This document shows positions 9,177 through 19,700 of a stretch of DNA of 61,152 nt, in pieces. This DNA comes from Lysobacteraceae bacterium PS02065 (lineage in GTDB: Bacteria > Pseudomonadota > Gammaproteobacteria > Xanthomonadales > Rhodanobacteraceae). The number at the start of each line of letters is the position of its first letter. Position 1 is the stretch's first letter. Under the pieces are notes generated by a model. The model saw nothing but the letters and a program-made list of their open reading frames with translations, was not told the origin of the DNA and did not search any database. The position numbers and the translations under genes were made by a program. The stretch is taken from the NCBI GenBank assembly GCA_029959555.1, contig JASCPI010000030.1:1-61152 (forward strand), in the 5' to 3' direction.

Positions 9177-9899
9177 TCAGACGGCGATGAGCTGCAGCGA
9201 GATCGCGCGTGCGACCGCCTGGCGGCGGCCGGCGACGCCGAGTTTGCGAGCGGCGTTCTGCAGGTGGAACGTCACCGTGCGCTCGCCGATCGCGAGCAGC
9301 TGTCCGATCTCCCAGCTGGTCTTGCCTTCGGCCGCCCAGCGCAGGCAGTCGGCCTCGCGCGACGTGAGGTGCGCGGACTCGACGACGGGCGTCGGTGCCG
9401 CCGTGACGGGCTGGCCGAGCCGCAGGCCGGCTTCGTGCAGGAACGTGGCGACGAGGTGCAGCTGCGAGAGCTGCGGCAGGCTCGGCACCTCGCGCGGGTC
9501 GGCGGTCGACACGGCGACCATGCCGGACGGCATGCCGGGGCCGTGCAAGGGAATGCCCACGCCGGCGACGAGGCCGAAGTCGGCCGCCTCGCCGAAGAAA
9601 TCGGTGACGTAGCCGGTGCGGCGTGCCTCGGGCGTCGACGACCACAGGCAGGGTACCGAACGCATGCGGCAGTGGCCGACGACGGGGTCGATGTCGAAAT
9701 AGCCGCGATCGAGGTAGTGCGCCATCCACGCCCGCGGGTATTCGTCGAGCAGGAACGTGGGCTTGGGTTGCGCGGCGCCGGACGCGTAGAGCCAGCCGCT
9801 GAAACCGGCCTCGGCAACCGCGTCGCCGACGATGGCGCGGACCTCGTCGACCGTCGGGCTGTCGAGTAGGCCGTAGAGCGATTCGAGTCGAGCGTGCAT
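9177..9899 (-). CDS. LuxR-family AHL-type transcriptional regulator (luxI-less solo in this window)
   Basis: A 240-residue regulator with an N-terminal autoinducer-binding domain and a C-terminal LuxR helix-turn-helix at about 175-238 (LTSREADCLRWAAEGKTSWEI). The residues that contact acyl-homoserine lactone in TraR-type receptors are at equivalent places: Trp58, Tyr62, Asp71-Pro72, Trp86 and Gly113. It is therefore predicted to sense an AHL or AHL-like ligand. No luxI synthase is present in the window, so it may act as a solo. The ATG at 9899 has a strong GGGGAG site. A palindrome resembling a lux box lies just beyond its 3' end. It is divergent from the M1 peptidase gene. Confidence 0.88.
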   Translation of the reverse strand: MHARLESLYGLLDSPTVDEVRAIVGDAVAEAGFSGWLYASGAAQPKPTFLLDEYPRAWMAHYLDRGYFDIDPVVGHCRMRSVPCLWSSTPEARRTGYVTDFFGEAADFGLVAGVGIPLHGPGMPSGMVAVSTADPREVPSLPQLSQLHLVATFLHEAGLRLGQPVTAAPTPVVESAHLTSREADCLRWAAEGKTSWEIGQLLAIGERTVTFHLQNAARKLGVAGRRQAVARAISLQLIAV

Positions 9900-10018
9900 G
9901 TGGAACTCCCCCAGTGCCTCACTATACGCCAGCGCACGCGCACGCACGAGGGCCGATCGTCGCGGGGCGGGGCCTGCCGGCGCAGTGGCATACTGGCCCG
10001 CTCGCACCGGGAGTCCGC

Positions 10019-11863
10019 ATGCAACCGTTCCGTTTCCTCGCCGCCGGCGTCCTCGCCGTCCTCACGGGCCCGCTCATGGCCGAAACCGACCCGCACAGCT
10101 ACGCGCAGCCGCAGATGGTCAGCGTGCGCGACCTCAAGCTCGACCTCGACGTCGACTTCGCGAAGAAGGAGCTCGCCGGCAGCGCCGAGCTCGCGCTCGA
10201 CTGGCACGACAAGGCCGCGCGCACGCTCGTGCTCGACACGCGCGACCTCGACATCCGCTCGATCGAGGCGATCGGCGCCGACGGCAAGGCCACCAAGGCG
10301 ACCTGGACGCTCGCGCCGCGCGATCCGATCTTCGGCTCGGCGCTGCGCATCGAGCTGCCGTCCGCGGCGCCGGCCGTGCGCATCGCCTACCGCTCGAAGC
10401 CCGAGGCCTCGGGCCTGCAGTGGATGACCCCCGAGCAGACCTCGAGCGGCAAGCATCCCTTCATGTTCTCGCAGTCGCAGGCGATCCACGCGCGCAGCTG
10501 GATCCCGCTGCAGGACACCCCGTCGGTGCGCTTCACCTACAGCGCCCACGTGAAGGCGCCGAAGGCGCTGCGCGTGCTGATGAGCGCCGACAACGCCGTC
10601 AAGCACGCGCTCGACGGCGACTACCGCTTCACGATGAAGCAGGCGATACCGGCCTACCTGCTCGCGATCGCGGTCGGCGAGCTCGACGTGCGCGAGACCG
10701 GCCCGCGCACGGCCGTCTACGCCGAGCCCTCCGTCGTCGCCAAGGCAGCCAAGGAGTTCGAGGACACCGAGGCGATGATCGCGGCCACAGAGAAACTCTA
10801 CGGCCCGTACCGCTGGGACCGCTACGACATCCTCGTGCTGCCGGCGAGCTTCCCGTTCGGCGGCATGGAGAACCCGCGCGTCACGTTCGCGACGCCGACC
10901 ATCATCGCCGGCGACAAGAGCCTCGTCGGCCTCATCGCGCACGAGCTCGCGCACTCGTGGTCGGGGAACCTCGTCACCAACGCCAACGCGCAGCACATGT
11001 GGCTCAACGAGGGCTTCACGACGTTCGTCGAGAACCGCATCGTCGAGGCGCTCTACGGCAAGGACGTCGCGACGATGCAGCTGGTCGTCGACGACCAGGA
11101 ACTGCGCACCGAGATCGCGAAGATGAAGCCGGCCGAGCAGCTGCTCGTGACGGATCTCGAGGGCATCGACCCTGACGAAGGCCTCAGCGGCATTCCGTAC
11201 GACAAGGGCCGCTGGTTCCTGCGCTTCCTCGAATCGCGCTACGGCCGCGACGTGTTCGACCCGTTCGTGCGCGGCTACTTCGACCATTTCGCGTTCAAGA
11301 GCATCATCACCGACGACTTCCTCGCCTACTACGACGCCAACCTCGCGAAGAAGCACCCGGGCAAGGTCACCCAGGCCGAGCTCGACGAGTGGCTGCACAA
11401 GCCGGGCATCCCGACGAACGCGCCGGTCGCGCACTCGAAGCGCTTCGATGCGGTCGATGCGGCGAGCAAGGCGTTCCTCGCCGGCACGCTCGCCGCCAAG
11501 GACCTGCCCGCGAAGGATTGGGTCACCTACGAGTGGCTGCGCTTCATCAACGCGCTGCCGGCCAAGCCGACGCTCGAGCAGCTCGGTGCGCTCGACGACG
11601 CGTGGAAGCTCACGGGCACCGGCAACGGCGAGGTCGCGTTCCGCTGGTACGTCGCCACCGTGCGCGGTGGTTACGTGAAGGCGCGCCCGCAGATCGGCGA
11701 GTTCATCGGCCACATCGGCCGCCGCAAGCTCGTCGTGCCGATCTACGAGGAGCTCGCGAAGACCTCCGAAGGCAAGGCGTTCGCGATCGAGGTCTACCGC
11801 AAGGCCAAGCCGGGCTACCACCCGCTGACGCAGGGCTCGGTCGAGAAGGTGCTCGGGCTCTGA
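10019..11863 (+). CDS. Secreted M1-family metallopeptidase (aminopeptidase N / LTA4-hydrolase-like)
   Basis: A 614-residue zinc aminopeptidase with a signal peptide (residues 1-21, ending LMA-ET). The M1 exopeptidase motif GGMEN is at 281-285. The zinc site HExxH is at 308-312 (HELAHSW) with the third ligand Glu331 in NEGF, the standard 18-residue spacing. The C-terminal half is helical, as in the leukotriene A4 hydrolase branch. It probably trims peptides in the periplasm or outside the cell. The ATG at 10019 is chosen because it begins directly at the signal peptide, preceded by GGGAG. Confidence 0.92.
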   Translation: MQPFRFLAAGVLAVLTGPLMAETDPHSYAQPQMVSVRDLKLDLDVDFAKKELAGSAELALDWHDKAARTLVLDTRDLDIRSIEAIGADGKATKATWTLAPRDPIFGSALRIELPSAAPAVRIAYRSKPEASGLQWMTPEQTSSGKHPFMFSQSQAIHARSWIPLQDTPSVRFTYSAHVKAPKALRVLMSADNAVKHALDGDYRFTMKQAIPAYLLAIAVGELDVRETGPRTAVYAEPSVVAKAAKEFEDTEAMIAATEKLYGPYRWDRYDILVLPASFPFGGMENPRVTFATPTIIAGDKSLVGLIAHELAHSWSGNLVTNANAQHMWLNEGFTTFVENRIVEALYGKDVATMQLVVDDQELRTEIAKMKPAEQLLVTDLEGIDPDEGLSGIPYDKGRWFLRFLESRYGRDVFDPFVRGYFDHFAFKSIITDDFLAYYDANLAKKHPGKVTQAELDEWLHKPGIPTNAPVAHSKRFDAVDAASKAFLAGTLAAKDLPAKDWVTYEWLRFINALPAKPTLEQLGALDDAWKLTGTGNGEVAFRWYVATVRGGYVKARPQIGEFIGHIGRRKLVVPIYEELAKTSEGKAFAIEVYRKAKPGYHPLTQGSVEKVLGL

Positions 11864-11910
11864 CGTGACCGGACCGGTGCCATGCCGGCACCGGTCCATG
11901 CGCCATCGAC

Positions 11911-11917
11911 AAGGAGG
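11911..11917 (+). promoter_or_regulatory. Strong Shine-Dalgarno AAGGAGG
   Basis: A full-strength AAGGAGG sits 6 bp before the ATG at 11924. It selects that start over the in-frame ATG at 11882. Confidence 0.7.
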
Positions 11918-11923
11918 TTCCGC

Positions 11924-12823
11924 ATGGATGCGCCGGCCGCGATGCTCGTTGCCGCGTTGCTCACGGCGTCGCCGGTCGCACAGGCCTCGCCACTCGAGGC
12001 GCGCTACCAGGCGCTCAAGCAGGCGGAGTCGGCGATCTACGATCCGGTCTCGGGCCGCAAGGATGCTTCGGCACTGCGCGAGGCATGGAGACGCGACTTC
12101 GCTGCGCGCGACATCGCGAACGCGGGCACCGCGGATCTTCTGGTGATGCACGCCGCCGCCGGCCTGCTCGCCTTCCACGTGCCGCAGGAGCCCTACCTCG
12201 GGCAGCTCCTCGCGACACTCGAGGTCTTGCTCGCGCGCGATGCAGCGCCAGCGGGTGAGGTACGCGATGCGGTCGGTGTGCTGATCGCGGCGCGCGACTG
12301 GCAAGCTGCTGCATCCTGGAATGGCCGCCTGCCCGCCGGGGAGCGCATCGTGATCCCGGCGTTCGTCGATGCGACAGAAGGCGTGGGTGGTCCGACGCTC
12401 ATGACGCTCGAGCGCGGGGCGGATGCATGGGCCCTGGTGCGACGTCCGGCATCGGGCATGGGCCATCGCATCGTCGTCGTCGCGACGCCGGCATGCGGCT
12501 TCAGTCGGAGGATGTTCGACGACGCGGCCGACGACACCGATCTGTCGGCGCTCCTCGCCACCGCATCGATCGTCGTGCCGCCGTCACCGTCGCTGCTGCT
12601 CGACGAGGTCCATGCCTGGAACGCCGCGCATCCGTCGCTCGCGATGGCCTATGCGTGGAACGATGCGGAATGGTCGCCGGTCGCGTTGTGGCAGACACCG
12701 GCGATCGTGTTCCTCGACGGCTCGCGTGTGGTCGAGCAGGTCGTGGGCTGGAAAGGTGCGGAAACGCGCGCTGCAGCGATCGATGCGCACGAGCGGTTCC
12801 GCAAGCGCATCACGTCACCCTGA
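11924..12823 (+). CDS. Exported thioredoxin-fold protein with CGFS motif
   Basis: A 299-residue protein with an N-terminal signal peptide (about residues 1-23, ending AQA-SP). A helical region runs from about 25 to 130, and a C-terminal thioredoxin-like fold from about 145 to 290. The active-site loop reads TPACGFS (Cys191-Ser194), so only one cysteine is available where thioredoxins have CxxC. The later cis-proline region TPAIVFLDG and the C-terminal VVGWKG are typical of thioredoxin-family proteins. It lies 60 bp after the M1 peptidase gene and may be co-transcribed. The role is unknown; it might be a periplasmic monothiol sensor or chaperone rather than a reductase. Confidence 0.75.
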   Translation: MDAPAAMLVAALLTASPVAQASPLEARYQALKQAESAIYDPVSGRKDASALREAWRRDFAARDIANAGTADLLVMHAAAGLLAFHVPQEPYLGQLLATLEVLLARDAAPAGEVRDAVGVLIAARDWQAAASWNGRLPAGERIVIPAFVDATEGVGGPTLMTLERGADAWALVRRPASGMGHRIVVVATPACGFSRRMFDDAADDTDLSALLATASIVVPPSPSLLLDEVHAWNAAHPSLAMAYAWNDAEWSPVALWQTPAIVFLDGSRVVEQVVGWKGAETRAAAIDAHERFRKRITSP

Positions 12824-12868
12824 GCGATAAGCCCTCTCGGCGCCCGGACGCGGTGCTTCGGCGCACGC

Positions 12869-13626
12869 TCAGTTGCGCAGCTTCCAGCCCGTGCGGAATA
12901 CCCACCACACGAACGCGAGGCACAGCACGAGGAAGCCGAACGTCATCGCCGTGCTCGTGACGATGCCGACGTCGGCGGTGCCGTAGAAACTCCAACGGAA
13001 CCCGCTGATCAGGTACACCACCGGATTGAACAGCGTGACCTTCTGCCAGAAGGGCGGCAGCATGCCGATCGAGTAGAACGCGCCGCCGAGAAACGTCAGC
13101 GGCGTGACCACCATGAGCGGGATCACCTGCAGCTTCTGGAAGTCGTCGGCCCACAGTCCGATGATGAAGCCGAACAGGCTGAACGTGACCGCGGTCAACA
13201 CGAGGAAGCCGATCATCCATACCGGATGCGCGATCTCGTACGGCACGAACACGCGCGCGGTGACGAGGATCAGCACGCCGAGCATGAGCGACTTGGTCGC
13301 GGCGGCACCGACGTAGCCGATGACCACTTCGAACCACGATACCGGCGCCGACAGCAGCTCGTAGATCGTGCCGGCCCATTTCGGCATGTAGATGCCGAAC
13401 GAGGCATTCGAGATGCTCTCGCTGAGCAGCGACAGCATGAGCAGGCCCGGGATGATGAAGGCGCCGTAGCTGACGCCGTCGATGTCGCCCATGCGCGAGC
13501 CGATCGCGGCGCCGAACACGATGAAGTACAGCGCCGTCGACAGCACCGGCGAGGCGATGCTCTGCGTGATCGTGCGGAACGTGCGCGCCATCTCGAAGCG
13601 GTAGATCGCGCGGATCGCGTGCAGGT

Positions 13627-13630
<4 letters not shown>
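12869..13630 (-). CDS. yadH: ABC-2 type transporter permease (YadH-like)
   Basis: A 253-residue integral membrane protein with about six membrane segments. It resembles Escherichia coli YadH across its length, including [19 protein letters not shown] and a C-terminal [16 protein letters not shown] motif. It forms an exporter with the ATPase encoded immediately upstream; the start codon overlaps that gene's stop (ATGA). The substrate is unknown for this family. It converges with the thioredoxin-fold gene. Confidence 0.9.
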
Positions 13631-14589
<959 letters not shown>

Positions 14590-14770
14590 GCGGTCTCCTG
14601 CGCGGCCATGCGGATGGCGTCGGCACGGCGTCGCGGCGATGTCGCGATACGGACGGACCCGCGGTCCGCGGCGCGCATGCTACCCGATGCGCGCCTCACG
14701 CGTGCCGTGCTCGGGCGCGACCGTTCATGGAGGCGTGGCGCCGGATACGCAAGGGCTCAACGGCGTGCGA

Positions 14771-15664
14771 TCACGGCGCGGGTTCGAGCCGGAACGTCGC
14801 GACGACGCCGAAATGGTCCGAAGCCCACGCGTCCGGCGCGTACGGCTCGACGAACAGACGGCGCACCGACAGCGGCGTCGCGCGCGCGGGATCGAAGAAC
14901 ACGTGGTCGATGCGCAGTGGCGGGTGGAACGCGGGATTGAGCGTCGTGTGGGCGGGATCGTCCTGCCTCGATCCCGCGTGCATCACGTCGTAGGCATCGC
15001 GGTAGCGCGCCGCGAACGTGGCGATCTCCGGCGCATCGGACGGCACGTTGAAGTCGCCGGCGACGAACAGCGCTGCGTCACGATGCGGGCGCGCATCGAG
15101 CCAGGCGAGCAGATGGTCGAGTTGCGCGTGGCGTATCGCGCCGCCTTCGGGCTGCCAGTGCAGATGGGTCACGGCGACGTCGACGGGATGCCCGTCGACT
15201 GGAACGCGCACGCGCGCGGCGGTGCGGTAGTCGTCGAGCGGGCGCAGCAGGATCGCTTCCTCGTCGATCGGTGCATCGCGCAGGAGCAGGGCATTGCCGT
15301 AGCGCCGCGCGGCCCCGGCCGCATCGGCCGAAACGAACACGGCGCGGTAGCCGAGGGCATCGGCGAGCGTCGTGGCCTGGTTCGGCAGCGTCTCGTGCTG
15401 CAACACCTCCTGCAGCGCGATCACGTCGGGCTTCATGTCGCGCAGGGTCGCCACGATGACGTCGCGGCGCGCCGGCCAGTCGGCCTTGTCGTGCCAGAGG
15501 TTGAGGGTGACGATCGTGAAGCGTGTGTCGGCGGTTGCAGCCGTCATCTGGTCGCCTGATCGCGTCGCAGGCGCTGCGCAGCCGGCGACGAGCGCGGCCA
15601 GCATGGCGACCAGAGCGCGGACGACAGCGGCCCCGGACATCGGGTAACGGGATCGGTCCATCAC
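14771..15664 (-). CDS. Lipoprotein endonuclease/exonuclease/phosphatase-family hydrolase
   Basis: A 297-residue EEP-fold metallohydrolase. A lipobox (ALVAGC, Cys29) ends the N-terminal signal, so it is likely anchored to the periplasmic face of a membrane. Catalytic motifs are present: [21 protein letters not shown] and the C-terminal [14 protein letters not shown] members cleave phosphodiesters in nucleic acids, lipids or inositol phosphates; an exported lipoprotein form suggests phospholipid or scavenged nucleotide substrates. ATGs at 15664, 15661 and 15640 are all possible starts. It is divergent from the carbonic anhydrase gene. Confidence 0.85.
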   Translation of the reverse strand: MMDRSRYPMSGAAVVRALVAMLAALVAGCAAPATRSGDQMTAATADTRFTIVTLNLWHDKADWPARRDVIVATLRDMKPDVIALQEVLQHETLPNQATTLADALGYRAVFVSADAAGAARRYGNALLLRDAPIDEEAILLRPLDDYRTAARVRVPVDGHPVDVAVTHLHWQPEGGAIRHAQLDHLLAWLDARPHRDAALFVAGDFNVPSDAPEIATFAARYRDAYDVMHAGSRQDDPAHTTLNPAFHPPLRIDHVFFDPARATPLSVRRLFVEPYAPDAWASDHFGVVATFRLEPAP

Positions 15665-15742
15665 GCGATGATGCCGTGGCGTGCCTCTGCGGGCCAGATC
15701 ACCCTACGCCGGCGCATGGCAGCAGGCCTCCCCGGGCGCCGG

Positions 15743-15748
15743 TATGAT
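15743..15748 (+). promoter_or_regulatory. Putative -10 element (TATGAT) for the carbonic anhydrase gene
   Basis: TATGAT lies about 100 bp before the chosen start in the divergent gap. It would imply a leader of roughly 95 nt. Confidence 0.3.
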
Positions 15749-15848
15749 CGCCGTCCCGCGCCACCAGGATCCCGCCCGAGATGTCCCGAACCGCTGCCCG
15801 CTTCCCTCGCCCCGACCACGCGTGCCTCGCGCGCCACGGTGGTGGCCG

Positions 15849-16469
<621 letters not shown>

Positions 16470-16557
16470 TCCCATCGGTGTCACACGGGTGGCATGCGAC
16501 GTTCCGCGTGATGCGCGGACGATGCGTTGTCGATGCTCCGGCGGTAACGGATCGGTA

Positions 16558-16581
16558 TCGCGTCACGGTTCCGTGACGCGA
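16558..16581. promoter_or_regulatory. Perfect 24-bp palindrome upstream of the giant RCC1 gene
   Basis: Arms TCGCGTCACGG and CCGTGACGCGA flank a TT centre. It lies 121 bp upstream of the ATG at 16703. It could be an operator for a dimeric regulator or a terminator for the carbonic anhydrase transcript, but no T-tract follows. Confidence 0.4.
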
Positions 16582-16640
16582 CGGGTTGGCATCGGCGGTG
16601 GCGTTGCCGATCATCGCGGCCCCGCCACGGTCCCCTGAAC

Positions 16641-16663
16641 GGCCACGCGCCTCGCGCGTGGCC
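16641..16663. other. GC-rich hairpin in the leader of the giant gene
   Basis: A 9-bp stem (GGCCACGCG/CGCGTGGCC) around a CCTCG loop lies 39 bp before the start codon. It may act as a terminator, an attenuator or only a structured leader. Confidence 0.3.
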
Positions 16664-16702
16664 GCCGTGCGCGGGTGTCGTCAGTACTCCCGAGGAATCC
16701 CG

Positions 16703-19700
16703 ATGCTCCAGCCTCCCGCGGCACCGCGCGTGCCGTCCGTCCTCCGCTCGCGCGTACGCGCCGCGGCGATCGCCCTGTTCGCGCTCGTCTCGCTCGGCGC
16801 CGTGTTCGCCGCGGTCTCGCCCGGGTTCGTCGCGACGCCGTTCGGTGCCGTCATCGATCGCCTGCTCGTCGCGGGCTTCGAGAGCGTCGATCCGCCCGTC
16901 ATCGTCTCGCAGGCGCCGCGCGCCGCGATCGTCGACGTGCCGTACACGTACCGGCTGCAGGCACAGGATCCGTACGGCGATCCGCTCGAGCACCGGTTGA
17001 GCGAAGCACCGGCGGGCATGCAGGTCGATGCCTTGTCGGGCCTCGTGCAGTGGTTGCCCAAGGCCGAGGGCAGCGCCGCCGCGGTCGCGCAGGTGCGTAG
17101 CACGCACGGCGGCCTCGCGACGCAGGCATGGACGGTCGATGTCCTGCCCGCCGGCACGCCGTCGCCCGTGTTCGTGTCCGAGCCGCCGCGCACGGCGGTC
17201 GTCGCCACGCCTTATGTCTACGTGCCCGATGTCGAGGCGCAGGGCCAGTCGCTGACCTTCGTGCTCGCACGCGCGCCGCAGGGCATGCAGGTCGATCCGG
17301 CGACGGGCGCGCTCGCGTGGTCGCCGACCGAACCCGGCGACGCCGCGGTCACGCTGACCGCGACGGCCACGAACGGCCTCTCGACCGACCAGGCGTGGAC
17401 GATCGACGTCGAGCCCGGCGCGGGCACGCTCGCGGTCGGCGGCACGCTCACGGGTCTCAAGGGCGGTACGCTCACGCTGCGCGAGGCGCGCTCGGGGCAG
17501 CAGCGCACGCTGACGATGGATGGACCGTTCGCGTTCGCGCTGCCTGATGGCGCGCTCTACGAGATCGGCGTCGCCGCAGCGCCGCAGGATCCCGCGCAGA
17601 CGTGCTGGGTCGAAGGCGGACTCGGTCGCGTCGACGGCAGCGCGATCAACGGCATCGTCGTCGGCTGCCACCCCTCGGAAGGCGTGGTCGAGCCCGTCGT
17701 CGAGGAAGCGCAGGACGCGTTCGACGCCGACCTTCCGCCGACCACGACGCAGGAGTTCGAGGCCTCCGACTTCGGGCAGAACCAGTTGCCCGTACGCACC
17801 GAGCATGTCGAGGCACGCGCGCATGCGCTCGCGATGGCCGCGCTCGATCCCGATCCGGAATGGTTCGGCACGCGCATCGACCGCACGTTCGTCCTTGCCA
17901 CGCCCGGCGAGGTGCTCGAGTTCTCGGTCGACAAGCTCGATCGCGACGGCAACGTGCTCGACGCCGTTCCGGCCGACCAGCTGCGCTTCGCCGTGCGCAT
18001 CCAGCGCGCCGATGGCGAGTTCGACTGGTTGCCGAGCGAGTTCGCCGGCGACGTGGTCGCCTGGCAGGGAGCGGGTCGCGTTCGCGTGACGGTGCCGGCT
18101 GACCTGGCACGTGGCCGCCTGCTCGTAGGCCTGCGCCCGAACCTCGACGACATCGGCCAGCGTGCGCTGGCCGAGCGCTGGTCCGCCAGCCTCTCGATCG
18201 AGGTCTGGCCGCGCAAGCCCGGCGTGACGGCGATCGATCCCGCGAACGTGCAGTTCCCGGTCGCGGGTGCGCAGCCGCTCGCGCGCGGATCCGCGTTCGG
18301 CGCGCCGGAACTGCTGCAGCGCCTGCAGGCCGCGCTCGATGCGGGCGACGTGCACCTGCCACTCGTGCTCACGCAGGCCGTCACGGTCGGCCAGCTCGTC
18401 GACTACCGTGTCGACGGTCGCGCCTATGGCGGCCGCGTCGCCAGCGTCGAGTCGCGCGACGGCCAGTGGCTCGCCATGGTCGAGCCGAACTGGATGGACA
18501 TCTACGACGTCGCGCAGGCCGCCGACGGCTTCCTGGTCAGCGAAGGCGTGTTGCCAGAGACGGTCGTCTACCGCAGCGGTCCGCCGATTCCGGGTGCCGA
18601 TGCGGCGTATCGCGGCGACCTGCAGACGCTCGACGGCGAGGTCGAGACCGTCGCCGAAGGCGCGTGGGCGCCGCTGTCGCGCCGTTCGCGCGGCCTCGCG
18701 AACCGCGATGCGCATGCCTTGTTCATCGGCGGCTGCGACACGTCGGCGGCATCGCTGACGTTCACGCCGAAGATCTCGATGAGCCCGCTCGATGTCGGTG
18801 TCGACATCAAGGTCGGCGCCTCGGGTGCCGGCGTGAAGTGCAAGTGGCGCTCGAGCAACGACGCCGTCGCGTTCAATTTCCTGCGCACGGCCGGTCCGCT
18901 CGGCCTGCTCGCGAGTTCGCTCGCGGGTTCGGAAGTGAAGGTGCGCCCGTACGGCGAAGTCAGTTTCGGCACGTCGGTCGAGGGTCTGCTGATCCCGGGT
19001 CTCTCGGGTTTCCAGGTCGGCCTCAGCTCGGCCAGCGGCGTCGCGTTCAAGATGGGCATCCCGGTCGATTCGAGCCAGATGAACGATCTCGTCAACGGCG
19101 TACCGATCGTGCTCAAGGGCGATGCCGGCGTCTCGGGTGGCATCGAGGCCGTCGCGAACCTCACGAGCCCGAGCGGCCTGATCGGCTGGCTGGTCAGCAC
19201 GCTCGGCGGCGTGGACACCGAGATCGGCCTCACCGCGCGCGTGTCGATCGGCACGGGTATCGTGCTCGAGGGCGCGAATGCCAAGGCCGTGCACGCCAAC
19301 AACAAGGATTCGCGCGGCGCCGTCGTCGCCGAGTTCAAGGCGACGCTCGAGGCCAGCAACGTGCTCAAGCGCATCGCCGGCCTGCTCGGCGGCAACGGCA
19401 ACATCGGCCTGTCGTACTCGGTGCAGAAGGAAGTCCTGCGCTTCGCCGGCGAGTACGAAGCCGGCGACATGCAGGACGACGGACGTGGTTCCGCACGCAT
19501 CGGTCGCCTCGTCGCGTTGCCGAGCCTGTCGGCGTTCCTCGGCCTCGCGCCGAGCGGACGGATGGGGCCGGCCGACACCTCGAGTTCGCTGTTCGGCGAC
19601 AACGCCTACGCGATCGCCTACGAGGCCTCCGAGTGCGAAGCCGCGCCTGCCGGCGTGATCCACTCGCCCGTCGTCGCCTGCGTCGGCATGTTCTGCGGAA

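Noticed and set aside
9272..12466. A 1064-codon minus-strand frame across luxR and the M1 peptidase
   Set aside because: It is out of frame with luxR and antisense to the clearly coding M1 gene; no recognisable domain.
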